Position numbers and translations under genes: made by a program. From the NCBI RefSeq assembly GCF_000299415.1, contig NZ_AMPG01000001.1:806001-870000 (forward strand): a DNA stretch of 64,000 nt, read 5' to 3'. A model generated the notes under the pieces. That model saw only the letters and a program-made list of their open reading frames with translations. It searched no databases and was not told the DNA's origin. Positions 26,183 through 33,311 of the stretch are shown piece by piece. The stretch comes from Candidatus Microthrix parvicella Bio17-1. GTDB taxonomy: Bacteria; Actinomycetota; Acidimicrobiia; Acidimicrobiales; Microtrichaceae. The first letter of the stretch is position 1, and the number at the start of each line of letters is the position of its first letter.

Positions 26183-26485
26183 TCAGCGACCGATCAGCCG
26201 CATGGCGAAGAACAACAGCCCCACGCCACCGATCACCCGGCGCCAAGGATTGACACCCCGAATCACCTCATCGGCCGCCCACCAGGCCAGCGCCCCGGTC
26301 GAGACCCACCAGAAGAGGTCGGCCCACGGTCCGGCGTCCGAGACGAACCACCGTCCCAGCGTTGCGGCCAGGAAGATCCACAACGGCGGGTTGGGCGCCT
26401 GGGCGATCGTGATCCGGCCGGTCTCCCGGCTGCGAAACCACCAGCCGGGCGAGGTTGGTGACGATTCGATCGGTGCGGAGGCCAT
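26183..26485 (-). CDS. Small hypothetical membrane protein
   Basis: 100 residues from ATG 26485. After a polar Pro-rich start, three hydrophobic segments (PPLWIFLAATLGRWFVS, WADLFWWVSTGALAWWAADEVI, VIGGVGLLFFAMRLIG) suggest two to three membrane helices, followed by a basic end. Codon bias supports this frame; I recognise no family. Confidence 0.6.
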   Translation of the reverse strand: MASAPIESSPTSPGWWFRSRETGRITIAQAPNPPLWIFLAATLGRWFVSDAGPWADLFWWVSTGALAWWAADEVIRGVNPWRRVIGGVGLLFFAMRLIGR

Positions 26486-26581
26486 GCCGGCAGCTTCACG
26501 CGGCCGCCCGCACACGCCCGGTCGCAGTGCCCTTCCCATCGGCGCACCGCCGGAGCCACAGCAAAGCCACCCAAGCCCGAA

Positions 26582-26625
26582 CTGGGTGTGATCACTGCGG
26601 ACCGGGCCACAGCGATCACACCCAG
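26582..26625 (-). terminator. Hairpin downstream of the CoA-transferase gene
   Basis: 16-base arms CTGGGTGTGATCACTG and CAGCGATCACACCCAG with one mismatch and a 12-base loop. It is placed 18 bp after the CoA-transferase stop on the minus strand. No U-run follows, so termination strength is uncertain. Confidence 0.55.
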
Positions 26626-26642
26626 ATGGACCACGGGTGCGA

Positions 26643-27884
26643 TTACTGCGGGGCGCCCAGCGCACCCGCCTGGCGCAGCGCTGCGACCTTGGCTTCGTCG
26701 TAGCCCAGCACCTCGGCAAGGATCTCGTCGTTGTGCTGACCGACCGTCGGTGCACGGGTGGGCACCGGCAGCTCCTCGCCCACCAGGTGGATGGCCGAGC
26801 CGATCATGTCGGCGCCGTGCTCCTCGTGACCGAGCAGCGGGAAGCGGTCCTGAAACTGCGGGTCGTCCGCCACGGTCTTGGGCGTGTTCACCGGGCAGAT
26901 CGGGGTGTTCACCTCATCGGCGAACTCCACCCATTCCTCGGTGGTCTTGGAGGCGAAGATCGCCACCAGCTCGCGCTGCAGTTCCCGGTTGCCCCGGGCA
27001 TGGTCGCCGTACTGGCTGCCCGGCCACTTCTCGAACAGGTCCATGCGATCCACGCCACCACAGAAGTTCTTCCAGAACTCCTGCTCGGAGGACATGAACA
27101 GCACCATGCCGTCGGAGGAATCGTAGAACTGGTAGCGGACCCCACCGAGCATGCCGGCGGTACCCGGCTCGCGCCGCTCGTAGTCGTCGGCAGGGTTGCC
27201 GGTCACCACATCCTCCGGCCGCTCGTAGGCCAGGTAGGTCTCGATGCGCAGCCAGTCCATCGCCACCGAGGCGTCGCTCTGGGCGATGTCGAGGTAGGTG
27301 GGCTCGCCGGTGCTGCGGGCACGAATGATGCCGGCGAGGATGCCGTAGGCGGCGAACAGCGGGCCGGAGTGCATGCCCACCGAGGCGTGCTCGTCGATGC
27401 GGGGGAAGCCCTCCTCGTCCCGACCCGGGCTGATCAGCCCGCCCCAGGCGTCGTAGGCGATGCCGTGGCTGGGCAGGTCCTTGTACGGGCCGGTCATGCC
27501 GTAGCCCGAGATCGTGCAGAACACGATCGACGGGTTGACCTCCTTGAGGTCGTCGAAGCCCAGGCCACGCCGGGCCAGGGCGCCGGGACGCATGGCCTCC
27601 ACCACGGCGTCGGCGCCCCGCACCAGGTCCTTGTACACCTCGACGCCTTCGGGCGTGCGCAGGTCGAGGGTGATCGACCGCTTGCCGCGGCTGATGTGGT
27701 GGTGCAGCAGCGAGTCGCCCTCGATGATCGGCCAGGTCATGCGCCGGATGTAGTCACCGGCCGGACTCTCCACCTTGATCACCTCGGCACCCAAATCGGC
27801 CAGGTGGGTGCCGACGGCGCCCGGGCCCAGCAGCGAGCTTTCGATGATGCGGACGCCGGCCAGGGGCTTGGCGGTTTCGGCCAC
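26643..27884 (-). CDS. CaiB/BaiF family CoA transferase (class III)
   Basis: 413 residues from GTG 27884, which has AAGGAG upstream; a longer in-frame reading would overlap the operator palindrome. Class III signatures are LAGVRIIESSLLGPGAVGTHLADLGAEVIKVESP, GKRSITLDLRTPEG, ADAVVEAMRPGALARRGLGFDDL and the catalytic Asp in the DIAQSDASVAM region. It moves CoA between carboxylic acids or bile/steroid acids. The shared palindrome lies 57 bp upstream. Confidence 0.9.
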   Translation of the reverse strand: MAETAKPLAGVRIIESSLLGPGAVGTHLADLGAEVIKVESPAGDYIRRMTWPIIEGDSLLHHHISRGKRSITLDLRTPEGVEVYKDLVRGADAVVEAMRPGALARRGLGFDDLKEVNPSIVFCTISGYGMTGPYKDLPSHGIAYDAWGGLISPGRDEEGFPRIDEHASVGMHSGPLFAAYGILAGIIRARSTGEPTYLDIAQSDASVAMDWLRIETYLAYERPEDVVTGNPADDYERREPGTAGMLGGVRYQFYDSSDGMVLFMSSEQEFWKNFCGGVDRMDLFEKWPGSQYGDHARGNRELQRELVAIFASKTTEEWVEFADEVNTPICPVNTPKTVADDPQFQDRFPLLGHEEHGADMIGSAIHLVGEELPVPTRAPTVGQHNDEILAEVLGYDEAKVAALRQAGALGAPQ

Positions 27885-27940
27885 GGGGTACTCCTTGAGC
27901 TGTGTCGGTACAGGGTCGGTCGAGCAGCGGATCGCTCGAC

Positions 27941-27955
27941 CTGACGGATCGTCAG
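27941..27955. promoter_or_regulatory. Palindromic operator candidate, copy 4
   Basis: CTGACG-GAT-CGTCAG followed by AAACT, exact match to the consensus arms, 57 bp upstream of the CoA-transferase start. The divergent Eis-like gene begins 88 bp to the right. Confidence 0.72.
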
Positions 27956-28042
27956 AAACTAGCTGGCTATCGGGGTACCCCACCCAAGTCTCGCCACCGC
28001 AACTCGATTGCCCCGCAGCTCGAGGGGCACAAGACTGGGGTG

Positions 28043-29287
28043 ATGGCCGGGCGCCCGTACCAATCCGAGCGCGACCTGGCAGCCGTCACCCGCATCTGGC
28101 GGGAGGCGGGGTGGATCGACAACTCCGAGGCACGAGCATCGGCGCTGGGCGAGATCCTCGACGGCGGCCGAACCGTGGTGGCCGATCTCAACGGTTCGGC
28201 CGAGTGCGTCGTGCAAACGGTGCCAGGATCGATGCGCTACGGCGTTGGACCTTCGGCGCTCGACCTCGACCTTGCGGTGATCACCTTCGTCGCCGCCGGC
28301 CACGTGGCGCGGCATCAAGGGCTGGCCGGCGGGCTCGTGGCCCGTTCGCTGGCCGAAGCGGCCGACGACGGCGCCGCAATGGCCAGCCTGGGCATCTTCG
28401 ATCAGGGCTACTACGACCGGTTCGGCTTCGGCACCGGAGCCGAGGACCATGTCGTGTCGTTCGATCCGGCCACGTTGGACGTTGCCGTCCCCAATCGCCC
28501 ACCGGTCAGGATCGGCGTCGAGGACCATCGCGAGATCTACGACCTGTTGCTACGTCGACATCGAGGTCACGGGTCGGTCATGGTCGAGCTTCCGGCATTG
28601 GTCCCCGAGGCCCTGGCCGAGCTGGAGCGACCGGTCGGTCTGGGTTTCCGTTCCGATGACGGTCGCCTCACCCACTGCCTGCTGGGTTCGATGGCTGGCC
28701 ACCACGGTCCGCTGACCGTCGAGTGGCTGATCTACGAGGAGCCCCACCAGCTACGCGACCTGTTGGGCCTGCTGCGGGCGCTCGGCGACCAGGTGCGGTC
28801 GGTGACGATCAGCCGCGAGCCGTCCGGTGTGCAGTTGCAGGCGCTCCTCGCCGAGCCGATGCGCCAGCTATCCCAGGCCAACTTCGGAGCCTCAGCCCGC
28901 CCGCTGCACACCGCCTGGTCCAAGGTGCAGTGGCGCCTGCTCGATCTGGCCAGCTGTATTGAGGCCTGCGCTCTGCCCGGGATCAACCTCACGTTCGGCC
29001 TGCGGCTGCACGACCCGCTGGTCGAGCGGTCCGGCGCCACCTGGCCGGGCATCGGCGGCGACTACACGGTGCACCTCGGTGAGGAGTCGGGGGTGACCGA
29101 CGGGCTGCCCACCGGTTCGGCACCTGTGCTCGATGCTTCGGTCGGCGCCTTCACCCGGCTGTGGCTGGGTGTCCGGCCCGCCACGGGCCTCACGATCACC
29201 GACCAGCTCGCCGGGCCGCCCGAGATACTCACTGCGCTCGACGTGGCCTTTCGCCTACCGCCGCCCCTCTCCGATTGGCCGTACTGA
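28043..29287 (+). CDS. Eis-like GNAT N-acetyltransferase
   Basis: 414 residues, the typical length of Eis-type acetyltransferases. The N-terminal GNAT fold has VRFxA-like strands and the acetyl-CoA loop (VAAGHVARHQGLAGGLVARSL). A second GNAT-like unit (VEWLIYEEPHQLRDLLGLLRALGDQV) follows, then a C-terminal SCP2-like domain (GINLTFGLRLHDPLVE to FTRLWLGVRPATGLTITDQL). Eis proteins acetylate aminoglycosides or protein lysines. ATG 28043 is preferred over upstream starts. The neighbouring decayed aminoglycoside phosphotransferase gene is 1.6 kb away. Confidence 0.82.
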   Translation: MAGRPYQSERDLAAVTRIWREAGWIDNSEARASALGEILDGGRTVVADLNGSAECVVQTVPGSMRYGVGPSALDLDLAVITFVAAGHVARHQGLAGGLVARSLAEAADDGAAMASLGIFDQGYYDRFGFGTGAEDHVVSFDPATLDVAVPNRPPVRIGVEDHREIYDLLLRRHRGHGSVMVELPALVPEALAELERPVGLGFRSDDGRLTHCLLGSMAGHHGPLTVEWLIYEEPHQLRDLLGLLRALGDQVRSVTISREPSGVQLQALLAEPMRQLSQANFGASARPLHTAWSKVQWRLLDLASCIEACALPGINLTFGLRLHDPLVERSGATWPGIGGDYTVHLGEESGVTDGLPTGSAPVLDASVGAFTRLWLGVRPATGLTITDQLAGPPEILTALDVAFRLPPPLSDWPY

Positions 29288-29317
29288 GGGTTCGAGGCCC
29301 TCACGCAACACAACAGG

Positions 29318-30132
29318 ATGAAAGGGAGCGAGATCTATGGTTGGCGCATGTTCACCGAAACTGCCGGCGAAGTAGCGCTCTGGTGGGAGTTGCTGGGAAC
29401 GGGACCGACGGTCTTCCTGGTTCCAGGCAGGGGCGACTCCAGCGACCTGTTCCCTGCCCGGTTTCGGATCGCCTGATCGCCGGAGGTTGCAGCGTGGTCC
29501 GCTACGACCCACGCGACACGGGCTTGTCGGGCCCGGGCGGAGGCCGCTACACGCTGAGCGACCTCACCGATGATGCCGACGCCGTGATCGCTGCGACCGG
29601 CGCCGGCCCCGTGCACCTCGTCGGCGTGTCGATGGGCGGAATGACGCTGGTGGACCTGGCGGATCGTCGCAGCGACCTGGTGGCATCGCTCACCTTCATC
29701 GCCGCCATGAGCCCGGACCCTGAGGCTGGCATGGGAGAGGACTTCTTTGCCGCGCTCGAGGCCGACCCCGTCGACGGCATGCTTCGAGCCATGGCCACGA
29801 CCGAGGCCTCCGACCGCGCCTGGGTGGAGGCGGAGTTCGCACGCGCCGCCGAACGGGCAGAACCCCGGCCCGACGCCGTGGCCATTCATCAGGACGCGGC
29901 GTTTCGTGGCAGCCGGCCGTCCGTCGACTGTCTGGCTCGGATCGAGGTGTCGGCATTGGTGGTGCACGGCGACTTGGACCGGGTGCTGCCGTTACGTCAT
30001 GCCGAGTCGTTGGCCGCCGGCATCGCCGACGCCGAATTGGTCGTGGTGTCCGGCATGGGCCACCTCCCGCAACCGTCGGTGTGGGACGAGCTAGCCGACC
30101 GGACGCTTGCCCACGTTCTCAACGCCGGATAG
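29318..30132 (+). pseudogene. Alpha/beta hydrolase gene with a frameshift
   Basis: The N-terminal part (ATG 29318 or 29348) encodes ALWWELLGTGPTVFLVPGRG, the first strands and oxyanion loop of an alpha/beta hydrolase, but reaches a stop at 29474-29476. The rest continues in another frame from about 29464: DRLIAGGCSVVRYDPRDTGLS, the nucleophile elbow GVSMGG, VVHGDLDRVLPL and SGMGHLPQP with the catalytic His. One missing base in the T-run at 29462-29464 explains the break. It is either a recent inactivation or a sequencing error; apart from this the gene is intact and reads like a haloperoxidase/esterase-type hydrolase. Confidence 0.8.
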
Positions 30133-30167
30133 GTCCTCAAGCCAACCTCACCTTCGGAGCGCATTGG

Positions 30168-30863
30168 CTACCACGGGTGATCGTGGCCGTCCCAACGAAC
30201 GAAACGGCCCGAATCTGCGATGGTGAGCGACCCCAGCGTCTCGATGATGGCGTCGACCGACTCGTCGATGCTCATCGGGGCAGCGGGCCCTCCCATGTCG
30301 GTCTGCACCCACCCGGGGTGCAACATGACGACTCCGATGCCCTCGCCTCGAAGCGCCGCAGCCGTCTTCACGCTCAACATGTTGAGCGCCGCTTTCGACA
30401 CGCAGTAGGCGCTGTCACGCCCCTTCCGCGCGGCCACCTGCATCGAGCCCAACTGCGAGCTGACGTTGACGATCATCGGGTCGGCTCCGGCCCGCAGCAG
30501 CGGCATCGCCTCGCGGGTCACCACCATCGGCCCCGTGACGTTGACGTTCAAGAGCGCGTTGAACGTGGCCGCATCGAAGTCGAACGGGCCGCTGTCACCC
30601 TTGGGCTGACCGAACGCCCGTGCGTCCGCACCGGCGCAGTTGATCAGCAGGTCGATGGAGGCCACCCGTCCCGCGAGGTCGGCGATTCCGGCGGCGATGC
30701 TCGCCTCGTCTCTCAGGTCCAGGGCCACGCTTCCGGCCGGCCCAAGGTCGCACTCACCCGACCTGGTCGACCCCCACACGTCGTCGCCCTGTGCCATGAG
30801 GCCGGCAGCGATCGCCCGCCCCAACCCCCGGCCAACCCCGGTGATGAACACCCGTCGTCCCAC
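30168..30863 (-). CDS. SDR family oxidoreductase
   Basis: 231 residues with FITGVGRGLGRAIAAG (residues 6-21), INCAGA, SQLGS serine, YCVSKAALN (Tyr/Lys) and HPGWVQTDMGG. The short length and GxGRGLG start match C-factor-like/short carbonyl reductases. It is convergent with the hydrolase gene. It follows the decayed phosphotransferase gene on the same strand by fewer than 50 bp. Confidence 0.85.
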   Translation of the reverse strand: MGRRVFITGVGRGLGRAIAAGLMAQGDDVWGSTRSGECDLGPAGSVALDLRDEASIAAGIADLAGRVASIDLLINCAGADARAFGQPKGDSGPFDFDAATFNALLNVNVTGPMVVTREAMPLLRAGADPMIVNVSSQLGSMQVAARKGRDSAYCVSKAALNMLSVKTAAALRGEGIGVVMLHPGWVQTDMGGPAAPMSIDESVDAIIETLGSLTIADSGRFVRWDGHDHPW

Positions 30864-30899
30864 CGGGACAGTCTGCCAGGCTCCCCAGCGGTGCCATTA

Positions 30900-31348
30900 G
30901 GCATCCCAGCGGTAGACACGCGTTCCGCCACTCCCCATTCCCAGATCGGCTCCGGTGCCACACCCGTCCAGGCACCCAGCCGGTTCGGCCAGAAGGCCTT
31001 CGGCGTCCACCAGCTTGAACGCGTCGTCCGAGCGAAGGGCGTTCCACTCGTGCACGTCCGTGCATCAACACGGCCCGCTCGTCGTCGTGAGCCTCCAGTC
31101 GTCGTTGGGCGCAAGCGATCGCATGGTCGACCGCAGCCTCGGAGCACGGGCGGTCGAGCTCCGCCCATAGCCGGGGGATCATCTCGATCAATGTTGCGGC
31201 CTGATCCCGTCCGGTGCGCAGCCCGCTGTCCGGCGCCGGGCGCCACAGCCGGGCGGCAGCCTCACACCGTCGCCTTGGCGACCACTGCTGCAGGCAGCCG
31301 TGACCCCCACGGATTCACGCCATCCTCGGGGATCACCGGAGTGGTCAT
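30900..31348 (-). pseudogene. Decayed aminoglycoside (streptomycin-type) 6-phosphotransferase gene
   Basis: Protein pieces of an APH(6)/hydroxyurea-type kinase are readable in three frames. MTTPVIPEDGVNPWGSRLP starts at 31348 and stops at 31261. Then come EAAARLWRPAPDSGLRTGRD and IEMIPRLWAELDRPCSEAAV. Next is the catalytic loop H-G-D-V-H-E-W-N-A-L, broken by a frameshift near 31057. FKLVDAEGLLAEP follows, and finally IWEWGVAERVST in yet another frame. The N-lobe nucleotide-binding region between the first two pieces and the DLG segment are deleted. The enzyme phosphorylated streptomycin-like drugs in its functional relatives; this copy cannot. It starts directly after the SRPBCC stop. Confidence 0.78.
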
Positions 31349-31897
31349 CTAGGCTTCGTCGTCGAGCCGGCGTCGAAACTGGCGGACGCCGCTGTCGAGC
31401 ACCCAGTCGTGACCGAAGCGAGCCACGGGTCGGGCGCCCAGCGTGACCAGCCGCAGCACGCGATTCTGTGGCGACAGCGCTGAGCGCAGCCGCAACTCGC
31501 AACCTTGCCGATCGCCGGCGCGCTCGGCTGATCCGTGGTAATCGACCGAGCCAGCGCTCCCGGCTGTTCCCTCACCATGGGTCACTCGTTCGCCGCGCCG
31601 CACCTTGGCTGGCGCATCGGTGGCGCTCAGCTCGGCCCAGCCACCAATATCGCCGCCGATGCGGGCCCGCACGAACTTCTCGGGGACCACGTCGGTCAGT
31701 GTGACCGAGAAGTTCAGGCGGTAGGGCAACGGAGGACTTACCTCGCAGAACCACTGCTCCCCCTGCCCGAACGCCGTTCCATCGAAGCCGGCCAGCCATG
31801 GCCACCATCGTTGATACTCGCCAACGCTGGTGAAGGCATCCCACATTTCCGCCCGCGGCTGCGAGAAACGAAACGAGCTATCCGAGCGAAGCTCCAT
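31349..31897 (-). CDS. SRPBCC family protein
   Basis: 182 residues of polyketide-cyclase/SRPBCC type: FRFSQPRAEMWDAFTSVGEYQRWWPWLAGFDG, then strands with FCEVSPPLPYRLNFSVTLTDVVPEKFVRARIGGDIGGWAEL and a C-terminal helix (LGARPVARFGHDWVLDSGVRQFRRRL). It probably binds a hydrophobic ligand. The stop directly abuts the ATG of the decayed phosphotransferase, so the two formed one operon. Confidence 0.75.
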   Translation of the reverse strand: MELRSDSSFRFSQPRAEMWDAFTSVGEYQRWWPWLAGFDGTAFGQGEQWFCEVSPPLPYRLNFSVTLTDVVPEKFVRARIGGDIGGWAELSATDAPAKVRRGERVTHGEGTAGSAGSVDYHGSAERAGDRQGCELRLRSALSPQNRVLRLVTLGARPVARFGHDWVLDSGVRQFRRRLDDEA

Positions 31898-31963
31898 GCG
31901 CCCATCGTGTCAGGCTGAGCACAGGAGCTGGCGCCAGGCGATTTTCTGTTTGGGTAGATTCGG

Positions 31964-32021
31964 ACTCGGTTTCCGAGTTGGATTCCACCCAAAGTCCACA
32001 ACTGGCCCGCTGGGTGGAATC
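31964..32021. terminator. Two adjacent hairpins in the gap before the SRPBCC gene
   Basis: ACTCGG-TTT-CCGAGT (31964-31978) and GATTCCACCC ... GGGTGGAATC (31981-31990 with 32012-32021, 21-base loop). They lie about 110 bp beyond the SDR stop on the minus strand and may end that transcript. No U-tract. Around them (31898-32130) I see no gene. Confidence 0.45.
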
Positions 32022-32130
32022 GGGCTCGGGTGCAGCGACGGTGGCCAGGCGAGGGTGGCTGGGCGGGTGGGGCGCGGCCAGCGGGGCCAGCGGGGCCAGG
32101 CGCGGAGACGCTGTCGATGTTGCGGCCCGG

Positions 32131-32967
32131 CTACAACAGCCAGGCCCCGTCGGATCGCCGGCGCTTCCACCCGGAGGCGGCGTACGTGCCACCATCGAGG
32201 TGAATGGTGGAGCCGGTGATGAACCGGGACATGTCTGAGGCCAGAAAAATCACGGCACCGGCGGCGTCATCGGGCGTGCCCGTCTCGGGCCATGGTTGCG
32301 AATCGTAGGTGTCGTCGACCAACGCACCGGCCGCTTCCGCCAAGGCATCGTCGCCGGGTGTGGGGATCATGTCGGGGGCCACGGCGTTCACCCGGATGCG
32401 CCGATCGGCCAGCTCGAGTGCCAGAGTGCGGGTGAGATTCTCGACCGCCGCCTTCATCGCCGAATAGATCGCGAAACCGGGGCCCGCCCGATGCCCCTCG
32501 ATGGAGGTGACCGACACGATCGATCCGCCCTCCACCAGGTATGGCACGCAGCTACGAATCATGTGGGTGACCTGGGTGAAGTTCTCGGCGATGAGCGCCG
32601 CCTCCCCCCTGGCCGTCACGTCAAGAAACGGAGCCCAGAAGCCGCCACCCGCGTTGTTCACCAGAACATCAAGCCCGTCGATACGCGCCATCGTGTCGGC
32701 CAACACCTCGTCGACCGCATCTGAATCGCGAACGTCACAGACGCCGGTCAGGCAGGTGGCCCCTAGCGATTCGATGACGCCCCGCAGACTGATGACACCA
32801 ACCTCGTCACGGTCGATCGCCACGATGTTGGCCCCAAACCGTGCGGCACCGAGCGCTATGGCCCGGCCGAGGCCGCGGGCGGCGCCGGTGACGAGCACCC
32901 AACGATCGTCCAGGCGGGCCCAGTCCGGCCCGAAGGCCTCATCGGGAGTGTCTGCGACGGCGGTCAT
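32131..32967 (-). CDS. SDR family oxidoreductase
   Basis: 278 residues: WVLVTGAARGLGRAIALG, VNNAGGGFWAPFLDV, VTSIEGHRAGPGFAIYSAMKAAVENLTRTLALELADRRIRVNAVAPDMIPTPGDDALAE, and STIHLDGGTYAASGW at the end. These are the cofactor, Ser/Tyr/Lys and C-terminal signatures of classical SDRs; the substrate is unknown. The start codon lies in one of two 20-bp direct repeats (32961-33000), whose other copy provides an out-of-frame second ATG. Confidence 0.85.
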   Translation of the reverse strand: MTAVADTPDEAFGPDWARLDDRWVLVTGAARGLGRAIALGAARFGANIVAIDRDEVGVISLRGVIESLGATCLTGVCDVRDSDAVDEVLADTMARIDGLDVLVNNAGGGFWAPFLDVTARGEAALIAENFTQVTHMIRSCVPYLVEGGSIVSVTSIEGHRAGPGFAIYSAMKAAVENLTRTLALELADRRIRVNAVAPDMIPTPGDDALAEAAGALVDDTYDSQPWPETGTPDDAAGAVIFLASDMSRFITGSTIHLDGGTYAASGWKRRRSDGAWLL

Positions 32968-33017
32968 CGGCCGCCCCCGACGGTCATCGGCCGCCCCCGG
33001 CGGTGGCTCGTGGGCGC

Positions 33018-33293
33018 CTAGTCATCATCGCCCTCGGGCACCGCCAGCAGTCCGGATGCCGCGGCGAGGGCCTCGGCCATGCCTGAGGCCCGTTCTGCCA
33101 CTGCCGCCAGGTAGTGCTCGGCGACGCTGTGCTGCCCCGGGAGCGGCGGGTTGCCGAGCGACCGCACCAACGTGGTGGGATCACCCTGCACCGAGATCGG
33201 CCGCGGGTCGGGCAGCATGGGCACGGGCCGCCAGAGGTCGACCGACTTCTTACGCTTGTTGCGGCGTCGGTTGTTTTTCGATCGGTTGACCAT
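33018..33293 (-). CDS. Small basic hypothetical protein
   Basis: 91 residues starting with a strongly basic stretch (NRSKNNRRRNKRKK) that could bind nucleic acid. A Pro-rich centre (WRPVPMLPDPRPISVQGDPTTLVRSLGNPPLPGQ) and an Ala-rich helix ending in three Asp follow. Codon bias favours this frame. It lies 18 bp downstream of the SNF2 helicase stop on the same strand, so it is probably an accessory gene in the helicase operon. No family recognised. Confidence 0.65.
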   Translation of the reverse strand: MVNRSKNNRRRNKRKKSVDLWRPVPMLPDPRPISVQGDPTTLVRSLGNPPLPGQHSVAEHYLAAVAERASGMAEALAAASGLLAVPEGDDD

Positions 33294-33311
33294 CAGGCCC
33301 CGGCCTTCCGT

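Noticed and set aside
30081-31352. Plus-strand open frame covering the SDR and phosphotransferase ghost
   Set aside because: Shadow frame; the minus strand carries recognisable SDR motifs and kinase fragments.
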